From Tessaracoccus defluvii (GTDB taxonomy: Bacteria > Actinomycetota > Actinomycetes > Propionibacteriales > Propionibacteriaceae): a stretch of DNA of 64,000 nt. Below the pieces are notes generated by a model. The model was not told where the DNA came from and searched no databases. It worked only from the letters and a program-made list of their open reading frames with translations. The DNA lies in assembly GCF_014489575.1 (NCBI RefSeq), contig NZ_CP060789.1, positions 3,658,001-3,722,000 of the forward strand, in the 5' to 3' direction. The stretch's first letter is position 1, and each line of letters opens with the position of its first letter. The position numbers and the translations under genes are program-made. Of the stretch, positions 18,601 to 25,343 are shown one piece after another.

Positions 18601-20302
18601 GACGGCCGGTGCGGCCGAGATGGTCGCACTCCGGGAATTCGTCGGCGACCAGACAACCTATCCGGAGCTGATTGGTCTCAGGCCCGACCTCTATCGCTGC
18701 TTCATGGCACAAATGTGGACGCACGGCTCACTCCGGGGCACCGTGGGCCTGATCCATCCTGAGACGCATCTGACGGATGAGAAGGCCGGGGGGCTCCGGG
18801 GACTCACCTACCCTCGACTGCGACGCCACTGGCAGTTCGTGAATGAGCTGCAACTTTTCGAAGTGCATCACTTGGTCACCTTCGGTGTCCACGTCTACGG
18901 GGCGGTGAGGCGCGTGTCGTTCCTCAACGCCGCTGGCCTCTACCACCCCGAGACGATTATCCGTTCGGAGAAGCACGACGGCTCCGGCGAAGAGCCAGGA
19001 CTGAAGTACGCCGGGAAATGGGACCTACGGCCCCACAGATCCCGCGTGCAGTTGGTGGACGAAGCGGAGCTGGCCGTCTGGCGTGACGTGTTGGAGGGTC
19101 CTGCCGCCGCGGTCCACCAGACGCGGATGCTCTACTCCGTCAACTCATCATCATCGCGGGTTATGAGCGCGCTCGCGCGAGCGCGCCGCGTCGGCGGTCT
19201 CGGTCTGCACTTCTCGCAGGGGTGGAACGAGACGACGGACCGTCAGAAGGGCCGATTCGTCCAGGATTGGGGATCCACATCTTGGGACGAAGCGATCCTC
19301 CAGGGCCCGCACCTACACGTGGGGAACCCGTTCTACAAATCCCCCAACTCGACGATGCTCCACAATCTTGATTGGTCGTCTGTCGACCTAGAGACGCTCG
19401 CTTCCGATGCCCTGCCGGTGACGGCGTACAAGCCGGCTGGCGATCGCGCTACCTATGACACCGCCTACGGCAAATGGGACGGTTCACCCCAGCGAGACCA
19501 CTTCCGTGTTGCATGGCGGGGTATGGCTGCGAATAGCGGTGAGCGGACGTTGATTCCTGCGGTGATTCCGCCGGCTGCGGCTCACATATTCTCCCTCTAC
19601 TGCCTTGGGGGCGGGCCCAACCACTCGGTCGTATTGGCCGCTGGCGCCATGTCCGCCATGCTGAACGACGCGCTGGTGCGCGCCCTCCCCAAGAGTGGAA
19701 TCATCCAGAGCACCGCCATGCAGCTAGCGCTACCGCCGTCTGACCACCCGCTGATCCCGCGACTGCTCCTTCGCACCCTTCGCCTGAACTGTCTCACTGA
19801 TGCCTACTCTGACCTGTGGCGCGATGTCTGGGACCCCGCGTTCAGGGGCGACGAGTGGCTCCTCGGCAAGGCATATCCGGGTGCGCCCGAGATGGGTGAC
19901 GTCGGACCGGAGTGGACACCAGGCACCCCGCTGCGCCGTGACGTCGACCGCCGCAACGCCTTGGTGGAGATCGACGCCCTCATGGCCACGATGCTCGGAG
20001 TCACCGCCGACGAGCTGGCCACGATCTACCGCACGCAGTTCGCGGTCCTCCACGGCTACGACCAGAACGACTACATCTACGACGCCAACGGCCGCCTGGT
20101 CCCGACCCAGGTCCGCCAACTCTGGCGCAAGAAGGGTGACAAGCTCACCGAGGAGGAGCGCACTGCCACTCACCCCCGCGGGACGGTCTACACCTACGAA
20201 CTCCCCTTCGCCCCCGCGACCGCGAGGCCGACTTCCACGCTGCGATGGAGAAGCTGGCGGGAGAGCTTGGAGCGCGATGATCAAGATCCACCACCCCGTT
20301 GA
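12680..20302 (+). CDS. Giant fusion: SNF2-type helicase plus N6-adenine DNA methyltransferase
   Basis: A 2540-residue frame. Residues 1-942 are an SNF2/RapA-type helicase: Walker A LADAVGLGKTLE (~131-142), the DESH box (~238-241), SATPHN, and C-lobe motifs VLHGGL, VTGDVASEGVNL and QRNGRIDRYGQK. Residues ~943-2540 are a large Eco57I-like class I methyltransferase: EPALGSGAF (~1535), GVDLNATAVEFA, and the catalytic NPPW (~1924), followed by a target-recognition-like region. The start of this half has a possible PD-(D/E)xK site (TLAIVEAKP). The halves resemble DISARM class 1 DrmD and DrmMI in type, and the single-chain content recalls Type ISP enzymes, but the domain order differs from both. An internal GGAGG plus ATG at 15506 may also give the methyltransferase alone. 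It heads the defence-like cluster. Target sequence is unknown. Confidence 0.85.
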   Translation: MSSTNTFAPGNVVVVRDEDWLITSVDESSDGPVLNAQGLSDLVRGQDAVFYPSLDRIKLDDPRDTEVRADDSPKYRRSRLWVESTLRKTAVPLSDDSLTVSPRMLARQLGYQHKAVAKALDPATLRPRILLADAVGLGKTLEIGMILSELIRRGRGERILVVTPRHVLEQMQHEMWSRFAIPFVRLDSQGVARVKQKLPANRNPFSYFRRVIISIDTLKQERFVHDLRRHHWDAVVIDESHNVTNTATLNNRLASILAPQADALILASATPHNGSRESFAELVRLLDPTAVKADGDLDARRVEQLTIRRHRHSAEVAEEVGADWAERLEPDNRLIDASPQEDAVVDELVDTWLRPTAPSPYSGANGSLFPWTLAKAFLSSPAALRDTLRNRIERLNHTPAAHREAEALRRLAVLNDATMATSSKYQALVSHLRDEVGVGKNSPMRAVVFSERVATLHWLQAKLQKDLGLKPDQVEVLHGGLADDQQQAIVESFKQTSSPIRVLVTGDVASEGVNLHKQCHHLIHYDIPWSLIRIEQRNGRIDRYGQKQPPQITTLLLNTANERFSGDIRVLTALVAREHEAHRALGDAASLMGRYSVTAEEEAIRQVLAGSKSFDDVVANPEDIATSLDDWLAQYLDDDADDQPEPAVVGDHLLYAKPVDFLRDALHEYYPSPEDRPLPRDLGGVAWREHHAEHIVEFVPPADLRQRFEVLPQSYLADRNVLERLQLVTEPNAASTILDAALTDTSASSWPEAHYLGPLHPVLDWAADRALSRLARGEIFAVRGDVDVPTVLLNGTLINRRGQVVASSWLSAQFHGATPFVEVHATAGEMLADAGVIGERSNPGPVQLPDMDLVRPAVERAEDTLRFQFQAAADAAKARVDEWVARAEEWQSEAEALIQRDQVRRRRALVEAQERLSRDMTPDRQLVRPLLVVLPPTPRRPPMADSDALLVVEDWISEHFFTTDARKESYLARVLDRVKQWRDAEHPTTKSRFTADRSKLATAMAALYADDDPDPNAAAALHADLRRILGYEPGPYETTVNGPVRLLRSPGLEPTLAIVEAKPAATLDELFARHADTLAEPYVVDDEDPITSATKLVSTLFLDHEETKFALIMAGRWLVVAEASRWPEGRYLAVDLHTVAERGDTKQGGEIDRALVAVDAESLAPDADGNIWWDATLEASVAHTVGVSADLREGVRESIELIANEVVDRRRAQGLDPLPQSQAQPLALQSLRFLYRILFLLYAEASPELKILPVGDPDYARGYSLDRLRELVQVELASPRARSGTHLYESLALLFRLVDRGHHLPLVEELDGGAGERLETYETHPSPLVEERRSEATERLETYEATNDRLVERGLEFQPLRADLFSPQATALIDEVGLGNHALQEVLRRLLLSKERSGKERGFISYVELGINQLGAVYEGLMSYTGSFADVDLYEVARDGNPEKGSWVVPVDRADHLADKDFVLDTDPVTGQKSRRRYTRGQFVFRLSGRQRQRSASYYTPEVLTKFTVSEALAELLDQDGHTTTAEEILGLSVCEPALGSGAFAIEAVRQLAEQYLKRRQEELGERIDPDVYPAELQKVKAYLALHNVYGVDLNATAVEFAEITLWLDTMAEGLQAPWFGLRLRRGNSLVGASRSFYTRDQVNDKRWLTTPPTAEPLTDIDARIEQDRPELSGSGGRIHHWLLPAAGWGATSESKEAKELVPDRVAKVKAWRKAIKGKPTKKQLDQLVAISHQAEELWAMAYRRLKVAEQESARNIPLWGSPYSLAEVRRSGLEASKTRTPHVTREQIEASLADDDGAYRRLRRMMDAWTALWFWPLTGDEVAPPTLDQWIDAAQGILGTQKLSARGAKQGMGTLSPADQWEAMADQENFELAGAGARRIRDVLADHQWLRVCDDVAKEQGFFHWQLDFATVFGRGGFDLQVGNPPWVRPDVDLDALLAESDPWWQLALKPTEAAKNSRRMETLQLVDAGDIVTAGAAEMVALREFVGDQTTYPELIGLRPDLYRCFMAQMWTHGSLRGTVGLIHPETHLTDEKAGGLRGLTYPRLRRHWQFVNELQLFEVHHLVTFGVHVYGAVRRVSFLNAAGLYHPETIIRSEKHDGSGEEPGLKYAGKWDLRPHRSRVQLVDEAELAVWRDVLEGPAAAVHQTRMLYSVNSSSSRVMSALARARRVGGLGLHFSQGWNETTDRQKGRFVQDWGSTSWDEAILQGPHLHVGNPFYKSPNSTMLHNLDWSSVDLETLASDALPVTAYKPAGDRATYDTAYGKWDGSPQRDHFRVAWRGMAANSGERTLIPAVIPPAAAHIFSLYCLGGGPNHSVVLAAGAMSAMLNDALVRALPKSGIIQSTAMQLALPPSDHPLIPRLLLRTLRLNCLTDAYSDLWRDVWDPAFRGDEWLLGKAYPGAPEMGDVGPEWTPGTPLRRDVDRRNALVEIDALMATMLGVTADELATIYRTQFAVLHGYDQNDYIYDANGRLVPTQVRQLWRKKGDKLTEEERTATHPRGTVYTYELPFAPATARPTSTLRWRSWRESLERDDQDPPPR
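16592..16711 (+). repeat. Two in-frame copies of a dispersed palindromic repeat inside the methyltransferase half
   Basis: CCGCTGGTTGAGGAG begins at 16592 and again at 16658, a 66-base (22-codon) period, and each copy ends with GAGCGTCTCGAAACCTATGA. The second copy has the fuller REP form with GAGCGAAGGAGCGAAGCGA in the middle. Translation gives LVEE...ERLETYE twice. A third, degenerate relative lies near 17973-18012. This is a non-coding-type repeat that has been kept in frame within a linker. Confidence 0.7.
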
Positions 20303-20399
20303 GAAGGCAGAACACCACGATGGTGATGAGTTTGCAGCTGGGACGAGACTTCTGAATGACGCTCTTAGAGCTCGCCAGCGTTCCAAGAGGAGTCGATAG
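20277..20399 (+). CDS. Possible 40-residue basic peptide between methyltransferase and reverse transcriptase
   Basis: ATG 20277 opens a frame overlapping the last 26 bases of the methyltransferase gene and ending at TAG 20397-20399, one base before the reverse transcriptase GTG. The product begins MIKIHHPVEKAEHHDGDEFA and ends in a basic Arg/Lys/Ser tail. The tight packing fits a coupled operon. It could also be just the leader that keeps ribosomes moving into the reverse transcriptase gene. Too short to assign. Confidence 0.3.
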   Translation: MIKIHHPVEKAEHHDGDEFAAGTRLLNDALRARQRSKRSR

Positions 20400-20400
20400 C

Positions 20401-21954
20401 GTGCAGTTTACGTTTGCGAACTTGGCATCCTATGTGGAGAAGGGTTGGGTTGAGAATGCGCTACTTCAGCATCAGTACTTCCCGAATGTGCGCAGCGACC
20501 GTACCGAACTTCCACCCTTCTTCAGTTCCGCTTCTTTTTCTCCTGCGATAGCAGCCCAGCTCCGTGTGCAGCCTCCGACCGCTGCGCCAGTTCTAGAGTT
20601 TCGGTCACGACGGTACGACGGTCTCATTCGAACCATGGGAATTCCGCATCCGGTTCCATACGCTCGGTTGGTCGATCACGTGGTGGAGAACTGGGTCAAA
20701 CTCTCCAATTTCCTGCACAGTGACCAGTCAATGGTGAAGCCCGATGGGTGGCCGTATCGGGACCGCATCGTGGTGATGGACTACGAATCGACTGAGTCCA
20801 GAATGCACCGTGACACCGTGCAAGCTCAGGGAAGCAGGTTCGTCGTCCGTGCGGACGTCGCGAACTGTTTCCCCAGCATCTACAGCCATGCTATTGACTG
20901 GGCGCTCAGGGGCAAGGCTGTGGCGAAAAAGGATAAGGTCAAGTCCAGTTGGGAGCCGAAACTGGACGAACTCTTGAGGAACTGTCATGACCGTGAGACG
21001 AAAGGTGCGATGATCGGCCCTGTAATCTCGAACATCGCCGCGGAGGTCATTCTTCAACGAGTTGACGCAGACTTGGTGGCCGCCGGGTTTGAGTTTACCA
21101 GATACGTCGATGACTTCACCAGCTACCACGTCACACTCGAAGAGGCGGAGAGATTCGTTGCCCAGCTGGATAGGTCCTTGGCTCACTACAGGCTTCAACT
21201 GAACACCAGAAAGACTAGGATTTCCAGTCTTGCCGAGGACTCCGACAGTGATTGGATCACGGAGGTCCTCATGGCCCTGCCCCGTAAGAAGCGCGCGGGC
21301 GCTGTTGAATCGCTGCGTTTCCTACGACACTGCGAGGCCTCGGCGAGGCGCCATCCGCAGCGCTCGGTTCTGACTTTTGGGATAAAGACCCTGCTCGGGA
21401 AAAGGGGATGCCCTCAGGTGGGGGTAGATTCAAAGCGAGCACCGAATCCAACTGTGGACCTCGCTATCCTGGACGAACTGTTCCGACTGACGTTCCTTTA
21501 TCCACATCTAATCCCGTACGCTACGCGACAGCTTGCTTACTGTTCAGAATTGCTGAGCAAAGCAGAGCGAGAACGGCTAGCCCACAATCTCCGAGTCGTG
21601 TTGGCGCAGGCCGCCACGAGGCGTGAAACGTCGACGATTTGCTGGGGTATATATGCCATTCGCAAGATACTTAAGCGCAGCGTTGTGAAGAATTTGGCAA
21701 TGGCGCTGATTGAGACGGACGACGATCTGGTGTGGCTGGCTTTGGCGGCGAGTGGAAAGAAGTACGTCCCTTGGGTCTTGGGGCGAATGTCCAGCCTAAT
21801 TGCCAACGGAGCGCATGAATGCTTAGACCATTGGCTGATGCGCTACGAATTGTACCGGATCAAGGAACTCAAGAGTCACCAATTGGACAATAGTGTCGAA
21901 AGCTGGTTCGTCAAGGCGCGTCCTGCCGGCCTGCGTTTCTCGATCCTAGAGTGA
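20401..21954 (+). CDS. Stand-alone reverse transcriptase, Abi/UG (defence-associated) type
   Basis: About 517 residues from GTG 20401, which has AGAGGAG eight bases upstream (the earlier ATG 20356 lacks a site). The polymerase core shows ADVANCFPSIYSHAIDWAL (~151-169, catalytic Asp152), MIGPVISNIAAEVIL, and the YVDD box (~235-238). There is no maturase, HNH or intron structure, which argues against a group II intron. The last ~200 residues are helical repeats (TFLYPHLIPYATRQL, CWGIYAIRKILKRS), as in Abi and UG-class enzymes that act in phage defence by untemplated or ncRNA-templated synthesis. The exact class (AbiK, AbiA, DRT) cannot be settled by eye. Its G+C is visibly lower than that of its neighbours, pointing to separate acquisition. 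It may be co-transcribed with the upstream methyltransferase. Confidence 0.85.
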   Translation: MQFTFANLASYVEKGWVENALLQHQYFPNVRSDRTELPPFFSSASFSPAIAAQLRVQPPTAAPVLEFRSRRYDGLIRTMGIPHPVPYARLVDHVVENWVKLSNFLHSDQSMVKPDGWPYRDRIVVMDYESTESRMHRDTVQAQGSRFVVRADVANCFPSIYSHAIDWALRGKAVAKKDKVKSSWEPKLDELLRNCHDRETKGAMIGPVISNIAAEVILQRVDADLVAAGFEFTRYVDDFTSYHVTLEEAERFVAQLDRSLAHYRLQLNTRKTRISSLAEDSDSDWITEVLMALPRKKRAGAVESLRFLRHCEASARRHPQRSVLTFGIKTLLGKRGCPQVGVDSKRAPNPTVDLAILDELFRLTFLYPHLIPYATRQLAYCSELLSKAERERLAHNLRVVLAQAATRRETSTICWGIYAIRKILKRSVVKNLAMALIETDDDLVWLALAASGKKYVPWVLGRMSSLIANGAHECLDHWLMRYELYRIKELKSHQLDNSVESWFVKARPAGLRFSILE

Positions 21955-22438
21955 GCGAATGTTACCCGCGATGAGCCCACGGCCTGAACGACCCGATTCA
22001 GAAGGGTCAAATACAACTTGTCGCGAAAACCCGAAGATGGCGGACAGCGTGGCTGGGCGCTCGCCGACGACAAGATTCACCCCAGCGTGTCTAGAGAAAC
22101 AACATTCACGGGGTTTGCCCCTGAAACCTGTGTGGTTTCAGGCGGGCATGCATTCTGCGCCGCGCCGTCTCCGACTAAGGCTCGATGCGCCCGGCTTCGA
22201 CCGTATGCCTCAGGCCAGGGCGTTCCGGCTCCCTCCCAGCCTGAGCGGCTACCCCCCAGGCGGCCGCCCATCACCACGAGCATAGGGGCCGGCAGGGGCC
22301 GGGCTATTCCTGCTGCCATCCCGCTCGGTGCCTCCGCGCGCCGTCGGAATGAATGTTCTGTTGCCTTCCTGATGGCCAAGGTCCCGGGCAACTTCGACCG
22401 CGGATATCACCGCAATGCGGTGGCGCGTCCAGCGTCAT
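21955..22438 (+). other. Non-coding region after the reverse transcriptase; candidate structured RNA
   Basis: No convincing gene. The clearest structure is at 22116-22148: TGCCC-CTGAAACC, loop TGTGT, GGTTTCAG, a 2-base bulge, then GGGCA, a 13-bp interrupted stem. Smaller stems are GACCC/GGGTC (around 21991-22009) and CACCGC-AAT-GCGGTG (around 22406-22420). Several defence reverse transcriptases depend on an adjacent ncRNA, so this is a reasonable place to look. Transcription is not shown. Confidence 0.35.
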
Positions 22439-22868
22439 ACCTGACTTCCACAACTGGGCCCAGATTTAGTGCCCCGCCAAGGAGCCCCAAATGAGCCAGG
22501 GCAGCTCGCACCTGGATCAGGACGAGCAGCATAGGCCTTCCGTCGACCACTGCGCCGCTGGTGGAGCCCTGCCGCTGGCTCCGGTTCCGTGCCTCGGCGG
22601 ACGGACGGTTGTCCGCAGGGCCACTTCGGGGCTGAGAGGGCCCTCTGAAGGTCAGGCGTACCGACCGACAGGGGGAGAGACACCTGGCTCATGGGGCGCC
22701 GCCGCGGCGCCAAGAGCGTCGGAGAGGTCCACCCACCTACCTTGCTGAGCACGCTCTGCCCCACTCTGCCCTGCGATTTAGTGCCCCGGTTCTCAACGGG
22801 AATCTCTCTTGACTGGGGCATCTGTTCGCCGCCGCGGCGTCCCACGGAGGGTGTTGTGGAAGTCAGGT
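22439..22868. repeat. 430-bp non-coding element bounded by a 16-bp perfect inverted repeat
   Basis: ACCTGACTTCCACAAC (22439-22454) and its exact complement (22853-22868) bound the segment. Inside are a 14-base direct repeat GATTTAGTGCCCCG (22463-22476 and 22775-22788), an inverted pair ATGAGCCAGG/CCTGGCTCAT (22491-22500 and 22682-22691), and a repeated GCCGCCGCGGCG. GTCAGG-CGTACCGAC near 22654 echoes GTCAGGTCATACCGAC at the right end. No gene is seen. It could be a MITE-like element, a decayed IS, or paired regulatory/RNA sequences. Confidence 0.55.
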
Positions 22869-23103
22869 CATACCGACGGTGGGCTAGATTCGGGGACGCC
22901 TCCTGGATTTGCCAGGTAGGAGTTGGCCAGGTGTTTCCTCAGTTTGCGGCACATTGGGTAGAACGTTGCCAACGTAAACCCGCCGGAGGTCACAGCGCCG
23001 AGAACAGGAACTGCCCTGCTCACGCCTCTGGCAAAGATCTGCTTCGTCATCCGTATGCCCAACTGTGTGGCCACCCTTTTGACCAACGGGTAGATGACAC
23101 CTT
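22868..23103 (-). pseudogene. C-terminal remnant of an EcsC-like protein, cut by IS1380
   Basis: Read leftwards from the IS left end, the frame gives GVIYPLVKRVATQLGIRMTK, then VPVLGAVTSGGFTLATFYPM and CRKLRKHLANSYL, ending near 22868. The Gly-rich VPVLGAVTSGG stretch followed by a basic amphipathic tail matches the end of EcsC-family membrane-associated proteins, which occur in some phage-defence contexts. The N-terminal part is not found on the other side of the IS, so the insertion went with a deletion or rearrangement. Confidence 0.55.
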
Positions 23104-24792
23104 TAGCCTCGTGCTTTCACGCCGGTGGGTGGACAGTAGCGGGTTGAGATAGCGAAAGTGCCCCTGACTTGGGATGATGTGACTTGACTAGAGAACACAT
23201 CGACCAAGATGGGGGCACCTTCGAGGTGAACAGTACCGGTTTGTATCCCAGGGTTCATGTTGGTACCGCGAAGGTGGCCGCGGTGGCCCAGGCCGGCGGG
23301 GTCCTGCTCACGGAAACAATCCGCGCCGCGGGGCTGGATCGGGCCCTGTCGGAGGCGTTGGTGGGGTGGCGGAAGCCGTTGGCGGTCCATGACCCGGGCA
23401 AGATCCTGCTCGACCTGGCGGTGTCGCTGGTGCTGGGCGGGGATGCGTTGAGTGACGTCGCCGTGCTGCGCGGCGAGCCGGGGGTGTACGGCCGTGTGGC
23501 GTCAGATCCGACGGTGTTGCGGCTGATCAAGGCCCTGGCCGAGGATGCGGACAAGGCGATCAAGGCGATATCGGTGGCGCGGCAGCAGGCCCGAGCCACC
23601 GTCTGGGGTCTGGCCGGTGTCCATGCGCCCGACCACGGCGCTACCGCTGAGCAGCCGCTGATTATCGACTTGGATGCGTCGCTGGTCACCGCGCATTCGG
23701 AGAAGCAGCAGGCTGCTCCGACGTTCAAACGCGGGTTCGGGTTCCACCCCCTGTTGGCGTTCGCCGACCACGGCACGGACGGAACCGGCGAAGCACTCGC
23801 GGTCCATCTGAGGCCGGGGAACGCGGGCTCCAACAAGGCTTCGGATCACATCGCCGTGACCAGGGCCGCGTTGGCGCAGCTCCCCGACCAGAACCCGCGG
23901 CCAGGACGCCGGGTGCTGGTCCGCGCGGACGGCGCCGGCGGCACTAAAGACTTCACCAAGTGGCTGACCGGGCGAAGGGTCGTGTACTCGGTCGGGTTCA
24001 CTCTCCCCATGGACACCCCCGACCTCTACCACGAGATTCCCGAATGGGTGTGGCTCCCGGCGCTCAACGCGGATGGTGAAGCCCGCGACGGGGCCGATCT
24101 GGCCGAGTTCACCGGACTACTCGACCTGTCCGGCTGGCCCAAGGGGATGCGGGTGATCGTCCGCCGGGAACGACCCCACCCCGGCGCTCAGCTGCGGTTC
24201 GATGATGTCGACGGCTACCGGCTCACCGCCTTCGCGACCAACACCACCCTCGGCACCCTCCAACAGCTCGAGCTCCGGCATAGCCGGCGGGCCCGCTGCG
24301 AAGACCGGATCAGGCAGGCGAAGACCACCGGGCTGGCGAACCTCCCCCTGCACGGGTTCGACCAGAACCGCATCTGGTGCCAGATCGTCGCCCTGGCCTC
24401 CGAGTTACAGGCCTGGACCGGGATGCTGGCGCTGACCGGTCATGAAGCCCGGCGTTGGGAACCGAAACGCCTCCGCTACCGGCTGTTCAGCATCCCCGCC
24501 ACCATCGCCCGAAGAGCCAGACGCATCCACCTCCACCTCAGCGACCGATCCCCATGGGCCGAGCTCATCCTCACAGGCATCACCAGACTCCAAGGACTCC
24601 CAGCACCAGCGACCTGACCCCGCGGCCCCGACCATCCGCCTCGATCCTGGAACACCCCCTCGGCCTGGAAACCCCGCCCACCGTGAGCGACACGCGGCGC
24701 CTTGTCACACCCAGCTGCAAGAATCAGATACAACCTCGACGCCACCGGCGCCGACCTGCCCTACACAGGCCCGTCATGAAAGATCGAGGCTA
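23104..24792 (+). mobile_element. IS1380-family insertion sequence
   Basis: A transposase gene is bounded by imperfect terminal inverted repeats: TAGCCTCGTGCTTTCACGCC (23104-23123) and, on the minus strand, TAGCCTCGATCTTTCATGAC (24773-24792), 16 of 20 matching. No clean target duplication is visible. The left flank is an EcsC-like C-terminus on the minus strand and the right flank an ATPase C-terminus on the plus strand. The two flanking genes do not rejoin, so this is not a simple insertion. Confidence 0.75.
23226..24617 (+). CDS. IS1380-family transposase
   Basis: A DDE transposase of about 463 residues. From GTG 23226 it begins MNSTGLYPRVHVGTAKVAAV; an in-frame TTG at 23184 is an alternative. 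Landmarks are IIDLDASLVTAHSEKQ (first catalytic Asp), GFGFHPLLAFADH, the VLVRADGAGGT block (second Asp) and the C-terminal ELRHSRRARCEDRIRQAKTT-type segment containing the catalytic Glu. The frame is intact, so the element may still be mobile. It catalyses cut-and-paste movement of the flanking IS. Confidence 0.9.
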   Translation: MNSTGLYPRVHVGTAKVAAVAQAGGVLLTETIRAAGLDRALSEALVGWRKPLAVHDPGKILLDLAVSLVLGGDALSDVAVLRGEPGVYGRVASDPTVLRLIKALAEDADKAIKAISVARQQARATVWGLAGVHAPDHGATAEQPLIIDLDASLVTAHSEKQQAAPTFKRGFGFHPLLAFADHGTDGTGEALAVHLRPGNAGSNKASDHIAVTRAALAQLPDQNPRPGRRVLVRADGAGGTKDFTKWLTGRRVVYSVGFTLPMDTPDLYHEIPEWVWLPALNADGEARDGADLAEFTGLLDLSGWPKGMRVIVRRERPHPGAQLRFDDVDGYRLTAFATNTTLGTLQQLELRHSRRARCEDRIRQAKTTGLANLPLHGFDQNRIWCQIVALASELQAWTGMLALTGHEARRWEPKRLRYRLFSIPATIARRARRIHLHLSDRSPWAELILTGITRLQGLPAPAT

Positions 24793-25137
24793 GCACTCTT
24801 CTACCTCGTCGTGGACCGACGGACTACACCGCTCTTGCTGGACCAACCAGAAGAGAATCTCGACAACGAGACAATCGCCTCAAAACTCGTTCCGGCAATT
24901 CATGAGGCCGCGGGTCGTCGTCAGACAATCGTCGTCACGCATAATGCCAATCTTGCTATCGTCGGCGATGCTGACCAAATCGTACATTGTGAGATGCGCG
25001 ATGGCCAGTTCAACCTCACCAGTGGCAGCATAGCTGATCTCGACGTTGCGAAGTTCTCGCTAAATGTCTTGGAGGGGACCAAGCCTGCTTTTGACAATCG
25101 TCGGCACAAGTACGAGGCGTTCCCCGAGCTAGGATGA
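24793..25137 (+). pseudogene. C-terminal fragment of a TrlF-like AAA/ABC-type ATPase
   Basis: About 110 residues continue out of the IS right end: FYLVVDRRTTPLLLDQPEEN contains Walker B and the D-loop (LLLDQPEENLDN), then VVTHNANLAIVGDADQIV carries the switch histidine, ending HKYEAFPELG. The PLLLDQPEExLDN form is typical of SMC/RecF-like ATPases of the TrlF type that sit in defence islands. The Walker A half is missing, removed with the IS1380 event, so the protein is dead. It was probably a cargo gene next to the reverse transcriptase. Low G+C matches that gene. Confidence 0.75.
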
Positions 25138-25343
25138 GCCACTACTCGCCCCATGGTGCTCACTGCTGCTGGCTCAAGGTGGAACAGGCTAGGAACGCGT
25201 CGTCATGATTATGCTTTAAGGGCGAGGCCGAGGCGAGCGATTTCCGCAATCCGAGACTATCGGCAACGACTGGAACTGCGCAGGCGCTGCCTCGGGTGAC
25301 CAATTGAGGCCTCCGGTGGCGGCGCCAGAAGCACTGTCCCGCA

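Noticed and set aside
20401..22148. Retron or group II intron
   Set aside because: No msr/msd arrangement upstream and no intron domains V/VI, maturase or HNH region. The C-terminal helical repeats fit Abi/UG-type enzymes better.
22018..22494. Plus-strand frame in the region after the reverse transcriptase
   Set aside because: Pro/Arg-rich with no start signal, and it crosses the hairpins and the left inverted repeat of the 430-bp element.
22463..22788. CRISPR-like repeat
   Set aside because: Only two copies of a 14-base direct repeat 312 bases apart, with no regular spacers or cas genes.
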